A DNA stretch of 64,000 nucleotides from Copromyces sp. CBS 386.78 (taxonomy: Eukaryota; Ascomycota; Sordariomycetes; Sordariales; Sordariaceae). Below, in pieces: positions 23,793 to 35,468 of the stretch (positions within the stretch are counted from its first letter, which is position 1; every line of letters starts with the position of its first letter). The position numbers and the translations under genes were made by a program. The DNA is taken from positions 124,001 to 188,000 of the forward strand of contig MU839113.1 of NCBI GenBank assembly GCA_030685235.1. Direction: 5' to 3'. Under the pieces are notes generated by a model. The model saw only the letters and a program-made list of their open reading frames with translations. It was not told the origin of the DNA and did no database searches.

Positions 23793-26595
23793 ACTCACCA
23801 GGAGAGAGCGTGAACGTGGTGCCAAGCAAGACCCCCGTGATACAATGGGATGATGAATGGATGGAAGGCCAGCGGGATGGGATATCAAAAGGGAAACCGA
23901 ACCGGGCCGGTATTACTGTAATTACACCTTGGTGATGGGTGATTATGATGACGATGACGATAGGTTTTTATTGCGGGCTTTGTAATACTGGGTTTGATAA
24001 TAGTTTAGAATTAGGACAGGCGGGCAGGTTGCATCGGCGTTGTCGAGTCGGGTATATGTAATGGATATCACTTTGGACCTTGGATATGTATAATGGGCGT
24101 GGCAACCGCACAGCGTGGTTGATTGACCTCAGCTGCAGAACTTGATCTCGATGCCACTGTCTTCGGGATGGTCTGCCGATGTTGCGAACTTAAGTGTGAA
24201 CAACTGGAGGGCGTTCTAGCAAAGGTGGGATGCTTGGCACAGAAGAAGTTGGTAGTTGAATGATGGAATTGGATTGGGACAAGTTGATGAGGCTTGAGCA
24301 AGCAAGCATTCGGTTATCAGCCCTTGTAACCCTACATTGGATTTGTATGTCATTTTTTGTACAAGTCAAACAAGGTGTTGATTGTTAGCCTAGTCTAGGT
24401 GACCCATAGAACCTTCGAGAAGAACTTCCCAATGTCAGGGTTCCGACTTGTGACACCTGTTTAACGCATAGGTTTCACTCTTGGAATTTGGTATTCATTA
24501 AAATGAGGGGTGATTAGTGACTCGCTGACAGGGCGAGCTAGACTAGGGGGAAGATGTGAGCTGTCTGTAGCCACCCGGCCACCCGGCTCCATGTGGTCGG
24601 GTAGCTCAGCCCTCTCAGCCCTTTCCAAGCATTCGTCAGCTTTCTGAGGGACCATCTTGGGATGGTGTGTAGACAAGTTGCACAACGGGTGAACGGGCAA
24701 AGCCACTGATACACCGGGACAACGGATACACCCGTGGGCTGTGTTATCCGTTCCCGTTTTGTTAAACATTCACCGGGCAGAGTAAATTTGATATTCAGAT
24801 TCGATCCTCGAATGTCTGCAACCCTCCAATATCTTCTTCCCTTGCTGTTGTGATTCCTGTCAAAGTCTGGGTCATGATTTGGCCACTGCTCCTGAGATCA
24901 GGGCTTGAGTGTTAGTTCTGTGGAAGGATATCTCTCCATCTCGTCCAGTGGGGAAAATTAGGGGGCCGGAGAGACAAGTTGACATCCCCGAACGAGTGGA
25001 AAGCCCCAAATGAAGACCAAGGCCGGCTCGATGCAGGATTTAGTCGTACCCAAACAAACCAACGCTTTCAAAGCCATTGGTTGGGCAACAATGCTGCCGC
25101 TGTCAAAGTCATCCATCACAGCCCTCTTTTTAGTGCTGGCGCTGGTTCAGTTTCCAACAGCTTGGCCGTGATGCGGGGGCGGGGATGGTGTGTGATGGTT
25201 GTCTGGCATAGTTGTGCTCCTGGTTGTAAGTGGTGACATGGCAAACCGATTTGTTCGGTTGAAATATGTAATCCAGATTTGATCTCTAGGTACCAGTTAG
25301 TCGTTGATGGTGCTCAACAATCTTCGTGGTAAAGTGTCAATGAGCAGCTTTTGAAAAAACTCATGAGCACACGAAGATGACGTTCAATGTGGTCCCCGGC
25401 TGAAGGAAGCCCAGTGGACGTTGGAGGCCGTTCCAACGCTCCAATCTCGTCCCCAACCTTTCCAAACAAGGGTTGGTATTGTTTGGGTCGCATGTACCTA
25501 TGATTACTTACCGACCACTGCTACCTTGATGAGAGAAATATTTCTTTCTTTCGTTTCCGCCCTGAGTGCCGAATATCTCACAATTGACGACTGTCGTTTT
25601 TCTCTCTTTGATCGAACTGAAGTGTTGGGTCCATTGGAGAAAGGGGTGTAAGCGGGAACCCCAGCCAACTGATGTTCCCCGGCCCGGAATCGCAATGATT
25701 TGTCTGCGGAAGCCGAGCAAATCGTCCTAAACCCTTCCATTGCACCAAGACAGTATACGGAACCCATCCGTCTTTTATAGCGTCGGATGTGATGGGATGG
25801 ATCGACCGTGCCTAGCTTCAGTTGCTGCCTCTCGTTGGCTTCTCTTTTCCCTTTCTTTAGTCGAAACCGACGCCTGTCTCGTCTTGTTGAGGCTGTTCAT
25901 CCAGTGTGCTTTGTGTCATTTGCATCAATCGTCCCATGTTGTCCCGCTTTCATCTCCATCCCAACCTCCTCGAAACCGCGGATTTCTGCAAGCTTCTCCG
26001 TTCCAATTCGACATAACGAACGCTACCCTGCCTCTTCGCCGCACATAAAAGACACCAGAGATTCACGGCCAGGATCCCGGGCAAACGAGCTGATAGCTGT
26101 TACTTGCTTGCTTCCTGCACACGGTTTCCATCACCCTGACCTAATTTGACGTGGCCCTGGGTCATACTCGGGATCTCCTGTAGACGGTTGAAGTGTTTAT
26201 AGGCGCTGAACTTCTGAAAGTGCCTGTGATCTCCCCACAGTTCACAGTCACCCCCCTACCAGTAGAGGGAAGACCGTGAATATCAGGGTCAGAGTCCCAC
26301 TTCTGACTCGGGTACGCGCAAGTACTTGGCACAGATACCTAGTCACAGGGTACCGGCACAGGAAGCCCCCACCTATTTTTGCCTGGATGCGGATGCTGCG
26401 ATACAAGATCCGGCTCTGGTTGGAAGTCCCGTCACCGCTTGCTCGGCACGCACACTGGGAAACTTGAGATCATCCGCATTGGCATAACCCGCCGCGGCGA
26501 CCTTAACAAACCATCGGCATCCCGGTGTCAGGAAAACGCCCTTTTGCAACGGTTTGCGGTCCGGAAATTGAGGACAGAGCAGCCTGGCAGTTCCA
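23793..26595. other. Intergenic region upstream of the TPR/J-domain gene
   Basis: About 2.8 kb between two plus-strand genes. The first 300 bp are purine- and T-rich 3' UTR-like sequence. The rest has scattered short ORFs on both strands that neither join by splicing nor show recognisable motifs. The last few hundred bp are likely the J-protein promoter and leader. Confidence 0.45.
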
Positions 26596-29145
26596 ATGAG
26601 GTTTTTCAGCAAGAAATCGTCCAAAAGCTCCATCTCCACGGACAGAGTGGACGCAGATACGCGCGCCGAACGCTACGAGTCGACGCAGCCCTCTGGCGCT
26701 TCAGGTCCAGGAAGCCCCTACAACTCACACTCGCACCAAAGGCACGGGCATTCGCACTCACACCAGTCGCCGCCGCCGCCGCCTCCAAAGTCTCCAAAGC
26801 CGCCCGCGCAGACGCCCGGACAGCACACGCACCACACGCAGAAGCAGCAGCAGCCGCCACAGTCGCAGCAACACCGATTGTCCCCCACCAAGCCCGTTTT
26901 TTTGTCCCCCTCGGGCACCCGCACGCCGTCCGCCAAAAAAACTCACAGATCGGATAGTCAACCACGTCGGGACCAATCTCCCCCGACACCACCTCCGCAC
27001 CACACTCTTCCCGCAACACCACCGTCGGGCTCAACTTCAAGATCTGCGAGTGCGCGCGATTCCACAAAACACTCGTCGTCGTCGTCGCATCAGCCGCGCT
27101 CGTCGACCAGTTCCCGCAGCAGTTTCGGCCGCCATCCAGTCGATTCCGCCGCTGCGTCTGACAGCCGTTCCAGGTCAACGTCTTTTCGCCGAAAAAAGGT
27201 CGATACCGACATCCACCCGTTGAACCTGCCCCCCGAGCAGCGCAAACGCTTTTCTGAACTATCCGGCTTCAGTGTTCGAGATTCAATGGAGTTCGACAAC
27301 AAGGAGAACGGCGCGGCTTCCGCAGCCTCGCCGCCACCGCCGCCGCACAAGCAGCAACCGCAGGACCAGCAAGCACAGCGCAAGCCCACACCGCCCGCAC
27401 ACGGAAACACCTTTACCATCCCTGTGTCCAACGGTGCCGATGCTGCTCAGAACAATGACGGCGATGTTCCTACCCCTCCTCCCCATCGCTCGCAGCCCAC
27501 TACCCCCGTGCAGAACCCTGCCGAGCAGGCAGAGACCTTCAAGAATGAGGGCAACAAGTTCTTCAAGGCAAAGGATTATACTCAAGCGATTGCGTACTAT
27601 ACCAAGGGTGAGAAGGAGGCCAGGTTCGAACAAGAAGAAAATTTTGAGGCAGAAACTAACTTGGGCATGAATCTACAGCCATCGTCTTGCAGCCCGAATC
27701 CTCGACATATCTAGGAAACCGTGCGGCAGCCTATATGTCCGCCGGCAAGTACAAGGATGCTCTCGAGGACTGCTCTCGGGCAGCGGAGCTTGAACCGAAC
27801 AACCCCAAGATCCTGTTGCGTCTGGCCCGTATCTACACCAGTCTCGGTAGACCCGAAGAGGCCATCGCCACTTTCGGCCGCATCCAACCCGCTCCTTCGG
27901 CAAAGGACATGGCTCCCGCTAGGGAAATGTTGCACTACATCGAGGCCGCCCAGAAGGCTCTCCAGGAGGGCACCGCCGCTTCCATGGTTCTGCACCCCCT
28001 CGACAGGGCTGAAAGGCTCTTGGGCATCGGTGCTACCAGGCCCAGAAAGTGGGTTCTGATGCGTGGCGAGGCCCTTCTGAGGCTGGGTGATGTCAACTCT
28101 CTTGGCGAGGCTCAGAACATTGCCATGTCCCTTCTCAGGAACAACAGCCAGGACCCCGAGGCCCTCGTGATTCGTGGCCGCGCGCTTTATGCTTCCGGTG
28201 AGAACGATAAGGCGGTTCAGCACTTCCGTAAGGCGCTCAGCTGCGACCCCGACTTCAAGGATGCTATCAAATGGTTGCGTACCGTTCAGAGGTTGGACCG
28301 CATGAAGGGAGAAGGTAACGACGAGTACAAGGCTGGCCGTTGGCAAAACGCCCTGGAAAAGTACACTGCGGCGTTGGAGATTGACCCGGCAAACAAGGGC
28401 ACCAATTCCAAGATTCTTCAGAACCGCGCCTTGTGCTACACCAAGCTGAAGCAGTTCGACGAGGCTATTGCCGACTGCGAAAGAGCTATCAGCCTCGACC
28501 CTTCTTACCTCAAGGCCCGCAAGACCAAGGCCAACGCGCTTGGTTTGGCCGAGAGGTGGGAGGACTGTGTTAAGGAGTGGAAGGCACTTCAGGAGCTCGA
28601 GCCTGAGGACAGGACCATTGCTCAGGAAGTCAAGCGAGCCGAGCTTGAGCTCAAGAAGTCACAGAGGAAAGACTACTACAAGATTCTCGGGATCGACAAG
28701 AACGCCGATGACACCCAGATCAAGAAGGCTTACCGTAAGCTGGCCATCGTCCACCATCCCGACAAGAACCCCGGCGATGCCTCTGCCGAAGCCAGATTCA
28801 AGGATATTAGTGAAGCTTATGAGACGCTTAGTGACCCTCAGTAAGTCCCCCCACCCCACTTTGTGGGTCAGGGTGTGATGTTTTGCTAACGCCCCGAACA
28901 GGAAGCGCGCTAGGTACGATAGTGGTGACGACCTAGTGGACCCATCTGATATGTTTGGCGGTGGTATGGGTGGTGGCATGGGTGGTATTGACCCTGAGAT
29001 CATTATCCAGATGATGGGTGGTCAGGGTGGCCATGGATTCGGTGGTGGTGGCTTCGGCGGCTTCGGCGGCGGCGGCGGCTTCCCTGGAGGCGGTCGCTCC
29101 CGCGGCAGGGGAGGTTTCGGCGGCGGCGGCTTCCACTACCAATGA
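26596..29145 (+). CDS. TPR and J-domain cochaperone (DNAJC7/TPR2-like)
   Basis: Hsp70 (and by family, Hsp90) cochaperone, cytosolic in known relatives. Exons: 26596-27607, 27679-28840, 28902-29145, giving 805 aa to the UGA at 29143-29145. The first about 310 residues are low-complexity (Ser, Pro, His, Gln; [17 protein letters not shown]) and much longer than in animal DNAJC7. TPR arrays follow from [20 protein letters not shown] to about residue 650 ([38 protein letters not shown]). The J domain is at about 668-735 ([20 protein letters not shown]) with the essential HPD in [12 protein letters not shown] Gly-rich tail ends GGGGFHYQ. The frame then stays open for 98 codons past the UGA (separate entry). 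SEC63, another J protein, is the next gene on the same strand. Confidence 0.95.
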
Positions 29146-29442
29146 CAACCCCGAGGTGCTAATGAGCACGAGGATCACTCCGATGATGATGATGATCAGG
29201 GGTATCTTTCCGAAGAAGACGCTGCCGAGCATGAAGACGAGCAAAACCGGACCCACAGAGCTTGGGGAAAAGGAAAAGCAGGCAACGAGTTCGACAGCCG
29301 AGTGGCATGGCTTAGATCATGGATTATCTGGCTGGTCGCTGCCGTTGTGCTTTTACCTCCCCATCTCTTGGTTTTGCTCGTTGTCTGGTACATATGCCTA
29401 GGGCTGTTCAGAAAACTCGTGGCTGCCGTCAGACGCGCCTAG
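29146..29442 (+). other. In-frame open extension after the UGA stop of the J-protein (candidate readthrough region)
   Basis: Directly after the UGA, the same frame runs 98 sense codons to a TAG at 29440-29442. The encoded segment opens with QPRGANEHEDHSDDDDDQGY, remains strongly acidic for about 30 residues, then has a hydrophobic stretch (WIIWLVAAVVLLPPHLLVLL and on through VVWYICLGLF) and ends with a short basic tail (RKLVAAVRRA). The stop context is CAA UGA CAA CCC. Such an extension would add a C-terminal membrane anchor. It could instead be a spliced alternative 3' end, a recently lost coding extension, or chance. Confidence 0.5.
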
Positions 29443-31254
29443 CGTACTTTCGACGTCTCGGTCAGGAAGTGGCTAGACGTGTCTGGAGTATGTAAACCCT
29501 TGGCTCGGGCAGATTCCGAAAGATAACCCTGAGTGTGTAAGAAGCGGAGGAGCAGAAAAAAAAAGACTCGGATGTTTTCTTTTACATATTGGGCAAGGCA
29601 TAGACTTCTTTCATTGGTTCATAACCTCACATACACTTTCCCCCGAAAGTTGCGCCACGCTTACCCTTCGTCATCCGTCACTATCTTGTTATCGTCTCCA
29701 CCATCTCTGTCATGACCATTTGGACTGTCAGCTACCACATCTATGCACTACCTACATGCTGACCAATATCCGGCATTTTGAGGTGAAAATAAAAGAGAGC
29801 GGCGTTGTGTTTGTCCGGGTTCCGGGTTGAAGATATCACAGGTTTGCTTATGACACCACTGGTTACACAATAGACTTACAACCTCAGATAGAAAGTCTAA
29901 CGTATACCCCGGGGGGTTTTGATTCATTGGGTTTGTTAGACGACAAAACAGGAAAAGCCTAGAATATTTAGGATAGAAACTTTGAAACATCAGCGAATAC
30001 ATCGTGGCCTTTCGCTTTCGCTCCAGTTTTCAGTACCAAAGGCACCCAGCCATATCGCAACTGTCCTACAAAAGATTTCGACATCTATACCCGAACTTTA
30101 AAGTGTGCCGTGTCATGATAGACAACCCCATGGTAATCCCCAGTGTCAGTCTAACATAATTTTTCACTGCGTTTTGCGGCTTCCGTCTTGCGATATCAAC
30201 CTTGTTTCAACGATGTCCAGCATTCAGAAGGACCCGAACGTTTGTGGTACCAGGCCGAGAGAAACAATGGCTCACACTGTGACACATGTCTACATAGTAT
30301 CAGAATTTGTTGTGATAACGGCTTTTGAATCCCAATTTATGGGTCTAGACAATACCATTAAGCTTTTGAATAAGCTTTGAATACAGGTTATTCCCCACAT
30401 AGCATTCATTGCTTCTGCTTAAAATATCTCTGGTATAGTTGCCATCTTTTTTAACTGTGCATCTCTCCCAGTTCTTGAGAGCCACCAAGGTCCATCTCTT
30501 GATGGGTGCGAATGATAAGTGACCATTTTCTTGAAAAGCCTCTGATCAAACCTGGAGGCGAGATTCATCCAGGGAGAAAAAAAAAAAAAGGGAAACAAAC
30601 CGAGATCTGTTCAGATCAAAGGCGACATGAGACCAACACAAGATGAGGCGAGTTCAATGCCGTGATTGGTTCACAAAGCCAGGCACTAACAAGATCTCGC
30701 GTGTCCGTTCTGGGGTCAGAATAGAGGACAAGGAACCGTGGCAGTCGAGCCGAAGGGGCAGGTACGGAGGGAGGTACGTAGCGGCTAGCGGGGAGCTTGG
30801 GCCCCCAGCCCGAAATTTGGAGGCCACGATTCACATTCGGTGCCAAACAGAGTCCCCGATCCGCAGGTGCCAATCCGCCATCCGCAGAAAGACAACTTGA
30901 CAACATCCCCCCATCACCAATCCAGCAAGTACCCATCTGTCCAAATCAACGAACCCTGTGGAAGCCGCCACACCTCAAGTGCTTAGACACAGTCGCACCA
31001 CCTTTGTTCCCAACCATCTTCAGCAAACTGAACTGGAAACAACTTCCACTCCTTTCTCCCACGGTCCACTACTACGCTGGCCTAGACAAGAGGATCCCCG
31101 CGGCAGCTCCAACAAAAGCGCCTTGCTCGGCCTCTTCCTAGCTGCAACTTGTCCTCGACATCTTTTCACGGGAACCGCAGCCTAACCGTTCACCACCACC
31201 ACCACCACCACCACCACAGAGAGCAGCAGCCTCTCGCCACGATAGGTACTCACG
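29443..31254. other. Intergenic region between the J-protein and sec63
   Basis: About 1.8 kb. It contains a run of A near 30578-30590 and, just before the sec63 start, a CAC repeat at about 31191-31217 in what is probably the 5' UTR. No gene is supported. Confidence 0.45.
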
Positions 31255-33430
31255 ATGAGTACTGATTACGCCTACGACGAGGAGGGTCACCTCTGGCCCT
31301 TCTTCGTGTTCACCCTCACGTCCATCGTCACCGTGCCCATCACATACTCGCTAATAAAATCGTCGCGAAACGACCCGGCCGCTGCCCTTAAGCGCATTCA
31401 CACAGACTACAAGCACGACCAGTCGTCGGTAGTCGACACGCTACGCAAGTCGGAGAAGCGCAAGGACGGTAGCAAGCCATGGCTGATCGCCCTCGTCATC
31501 GCCGGATGGGCCGTCATGGGCTACATGCTCTACCTCATCAAGATCACCGATGCCCCCGTACAAAACCTCTGGAACCCGTATGATATTCTCGGCATCTCCG
31601 AGAGCGCCACCGAGAAGCAGATCAAGAAGACGTACAAGATGCTCTCCCTCAAGTTCCACCCCGACAAGGCCCGCCCCGACGCCGCCAAGAACGAGACCAT
31701 CGACGACCTGAACCGCCGCTACGTCGAGATCTCCAAGGCATACCAGGCGCTGACGGATGAGGATGTGCGCAACAACTTTATCCAGTTCGGCAACCCCGAT
31801 GGCAAGCAAGGTTTTAGCATCAACATTGCCCTTCCCAAGGCCATTGTCTCCGATGGCAATGGCAAGTACATTGTCCTGATCTACTTCGCCCTGTTTGGTG
31901 TTCTCCTCCCTTATCTGGTCGGCTCTTGGTGGTATGGCACATTGCGACGCTCCAAGGAGGGCGTTCTCATGGAGAGCGCCAACCGTTTGTTTAAGGAGTA
32001 CCAGGACAACATTGACGAGGGTGGTGTGGTAGCCGCTCTCAGCAGCGGCCAGGAATTCGAAGACCTGTTCAAGGGTGACAAGGCAGACGCTGGTCTCTCT
32101 AAGATCGAGTCCAAGGTCATGGCTTCTGACGAACTTCCGCCCAAGGAGAAGAAAAAGCTCGAGGACGTTGAGAGCGGCCCCCGGAGAAAGGCTCTTGCCC
32201 TTCTCTGGGCTTACCTCGGGCGCATTGAACTCGGTGATGCTTCTCTCGAAAAGGCCAAGTTCCAGATCGCGCCCATTGCCCATGCTCTGAACAAGTCCTT
32301 CAACGCTATCGCCCTCGCCTACATGAACACCGCTCCCCTCCTCGCCTCGTACTTCGCCAGTCAGCGCCTCATCCAGGCCATCCCGCCCAAGGCTTCTCCT
32401 CTATACCAGCTCCCGCACTTCAACTCGACCATCGTTGAAGCTGTTGAGGGTGACTCCCGTGTCCACACCACTGTCCAGGCGTTCATGGATCAGCCCGACG
32501 CCAAGCGCCGCAGCCTCGTTGTTGGAAAGGGCCTCTTGACCGATGCTCAGTACAAGGAATCTATCGCCTATGCCAAGCAGCTCCCCTACCTTCGCGTCGC
32601 CAAGGCTTTCTTCAAGGTCACCGGCGAGAAGTTCATCATCCCCTCTTCCCTGGTCACGCTCGTTGTCAAGGGCCGCTTCGTCCCACCCGGGAGCGAGAAG
32701 GTTCCCGACGTCACCCCTATTGATCTTGAGGACATTGACCCCGCCGAAGACGACCTCGACGCTATCCTCGGCCGCAAGAAGACCAAGAAGCTTGTCGGCA
32801 AGGACGAGAAGGGCAAGCCCATCTACGAGGAGACCGCCGAAAGCGAGGACGTTTACCCGCCGCTTGCTTCTTCCCCTTACTTTGCCCGCGACCACAGCCC
32901 CAGGTGGCACGTCTTCCTCACGGATTCCAAGCAAGGGCGCGTGGCCGTGCCTCCCTTCACTTTCGTCAGCTTCGACAGGCCCATTTACGAGTCGGACGGC
33001 AAGACGCCCACGTTCGCCATGCAGACACTCAAGGCGCAGTTCCAAGCACCCCCACAGGCCGGCCATTACACGTTCGTTATGCATGTCGTGTGCGACAGCT
33101 ATGTCGGGTTCGACACCAAGATGGAGGTGACGCTCGTGGTGGAGGACGCGAGCCGGGCGGCGGATATGAAGGTCGAGGAGGAGATTAGTGAGCCTGAGGA
33201 GGGTGAGTTTTCCCTTTTACCCTCGAGATACAAAATTGCACAAGACAGAAAGCTAACCACAACCACTCGCTACAGATTCTATCGCCGGCATCATGAACGC
33301 GGCAAAGGGTGCGCCGACAAAGCAGAGGGTTATCAAGGACGAGGAGGACTCGGATGAGGAAAGTGGGACGGATGATGATGAGGACGATGACACGAGCGAT
33401 ACCAACACGGATACGGAGGCTGAAAACTAA
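31255..33430 (+). CDS. sec63: SEC63, J-domain subunit of the ER protein translocon
   Basis: Recruits the lumenal Hsp70 (BiP/Kar2) to the Sec61-Sec62 channel for post-translational import. Exons: 31255-33202 and 33276-33430 (73-nt intron, branch site GCTAACC), giving 700 aa. Three membrane spans lie near residues 13-34 (FFVFTLTSIVTVPITYSLI), 75-95 (WLIALVIAGWAVMGYMLYLI) and 204-228 (YIVLIYFALFGVLLPYLVG). The J domain lies between spans 2 and 3 on the lumenal side (NPYDILGISESATEKQIKK; FHPDKARPD with HPD intact). A Sec63/Brl domain fills the C-terminal half. The end is very acidic (SDEESGTDDDEDDDTSDT), the feature that binds Sec62 in yeast. The start ATG is preceded by GGTACTCACG and a CAC-rich leader. 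Confidence 0.97.
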
Positions 33431-34467
33431 GTTCTCTGTTCTCGCTTGTCGTTATTCTTCTTCATTCATGTTTTGTAACACCTTTCTTTTTTTCCAAACC
33501 GGTTTCTATTCTTAAGAATGGGTGTGTGTGTATGGGTCGGTCGGTTGGTCGGTTGGTTGACTGGCCGGTAAGGATAGTTAAAGTGTATAGCCTCTCTAAA
33601 AAGTGGTCAAGTGGCTTATACAGCAGCGAAAAGACAAAATTTCATTATTTAGTTGGGGCAGCCTGGTGGGCTGGCTAGGCTTTTTACAACAAGTTTTGTG
33701 TACATGTACTAGGTACATAGGTATCTTTGTCTCTATTGAAGCGATTGAAAGCCACGCGCGCCCGCACCATCGATCAACACCGTGTGTTCGGACGCAACAA
33801 CATGGATGGGGGTATCATAATCTCTATTCCGGTCCTTTTTTCGAGTTCCAATCAGTTTCTCTCAATCCATCCCATCAACCTTCCCTTCTACTTCTTCTCA
33901 GCAGCAAGACGTAGTAACAGTGTATCCCATCCTATATAAAAGAGGCGCTAGTCTATTTCTAGTAGCTTTGTTCCGGTCTGATCATAGCTTTCACTTCGCT
34001 CCCTCTTGCGCCGTAGCGTTATCCTCACCATCCTTTCGTCGTATCTTCTTCGCCTTCTTCGCCTACTCCGCCTACTTGTCTCCTTCTTTTCCTGCTCCTA
34101 ACGCCGGCTCCCCGCAAATCCAAGTAGTAGTTCCGGAGCCACGAACGATGAATCCGCTAAAAATAATTCATGCTCGGCTCCAATTCTTTTTCTTTTTCCT
34201 CTTCTTCTTCTTCCTCTTCCCACGCTCTTCTGGGTATAGGTACTAATCCCAGTTAAGTCGAGCCTTGTTAGCGGCTAACTAACTGACGGCTTTTTGGACT
34301 GTCCTGGGCTTCTCCTGCGCAGCGAAACGGCCTTTTTGTCTTTTTTTTTTTTCGCTGGCCTATTATGAATGGAGGTTTCGCCTTGCCCGTCCCCTTCGCG
34401 GACTCGGCCTTGCAGGAGTTTCCAACCATGCCAACAACCGGAAATTATATGACTAGGTGGTTCCGAT
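33431..34467. other. Convergent 3' intergenic region of sec63 and the acyltransferase
   Basis: About 1.04 kb between two gene 3' ends. It contains GGTCGGTTGGTCGGTTGGTT-like minirepeats near 33537-33562 and a TC-rich tract near 34183-34222. No gene is seen. Confidence 0.5.
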
Positions 34468-35468
34468 TTAGGCAGCAACCTTCATGTCGGTTCCGGACGT
34501 CTTGGCTACGCTCGGGTAGTTGTCGACCGCGGGGACTCGGGAGACAGACTCGCCGCGGGCCTGGGCAGTAAGGGCGATGAGCTCCTTGAGCATGAGGTCG
34601 CGCGTCTTCTTGCAGAGCTCGTCAACGTCGGCGGTGGTGAGGCCGGTGGTGTCGATGGGGTCGAGAACTATGAGGGAGATGGGGGGGGTTAGTGTCTGGA
34701 CAACTTGGGGGCGGAAATAAAAGAAGAGGCAGTTGGGGGTCAACGCTTACCCTTGACAGGGATAACTCCAGCGTTGAAGACCAGGTCCTTCGTGTTGAGG
34801 ATGTGGCTATAGTTGGCGACGACAACGGGCACAATGGGAACCTGAGCCTGAACAGCCAAGTGGAAAGCGCCCTTCTTGAAGGGCAACAGCTCGGGCTCTT
34901 TGGAATAGCTCCTGGTTCCCTCGGGGAACATGTAAACGCTCTGCTGCTTTTTCTGGATTTGGTTGGCGGCGCCGGCCATAGCGGCGCGCGCGTCGGTCTT
35001 GCTAGCGCGATCGATAAAGATGGAGCCCGAAAGAGACATGAACCAGCCGAGGAAGGGGGTCTTGCGCAGCGAGCTCTTGGCCGTCACGGAGCAGTACTTG
35101 GGGAACATGGCGCCCAGCATGAGCACGTCCAGCTCGGTCTGGTGGTTGCCGATGAAGACGGCGGGGCGGGTCTTGCCGAGGATGTCCTTGGGGTCCTCGA
35201 TCTCGAAGCGGACGCCCGTAGCCAGGGCCATGACGTACTTGAAGGAGCGGCCGACGGCCCATTGCGCGCTCTGACCGTGGCCGAGCCACGAGAAGGCGAT
35301 GGAGGTGAAGACGCCGAGACCGGCGCAGAGGAGCAGCGAGAGGTAGCTGGCGAGCGAGCGGGCCACAAAGGCCGCCTTGGGGAGGACGAGAGACAGCATG
35401 TAGAAGCCGATGGTGAGGGCGACGCAACCTTCAAGGAAGTAGACTGGGTAGTAGAGAAGACTGGCCAT
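34468..35468 (-). CDS. slc1: 1-acyl-sn-glycerol-3-phosphate acyltransferase (lysophosphatidate acyltransferase, SLC1 type)
   Basis: Makes phosphatidic acid from lysophosphatidic acid in ER and lipid-droplet membranes. Exons (minus): 35468-34751 and 34667-34468 (83-nt intron), giving 305 aa, normal for the family. The ATG at 35468 opens a hydrophobic N-terminus (MASLLYYPVYFLEGCVALTI) with two or three spans. The acyltransferase signature motifs are present: NHQTELD (His-x4-Asp) near residue 107, a GSIFIDRAS block, FPEGTRSYS near 180, and VPIVPVVVANYS. The C-terminal exon (LDPIDTTGLTTADVDELCKK) also fits. It is convergent with sec63. Confidence 0.95.

Noticed and set aside
24590..24625. GTCGGGTAGCTCAG resembling a tRNA 5' end
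   Set aside because: No matching anticodon arm, T arm or 3' stem follows.
29114..29218. Intron removing the J-protein UGA (donor GTTTCG, acceptor after GAAG)
   Set aside because: It would keep the frame at some acceptors, but donor and acceptor are poor and the GCTAAT branch site is too far from them; kept only as an alternative to readthrough.
31441..32283. Long minus-strand ORF opposite sec63
   Set aside because: Shadow of biased third-codon positions; no recognisable motif and lies inside SEC63 coding sequence.
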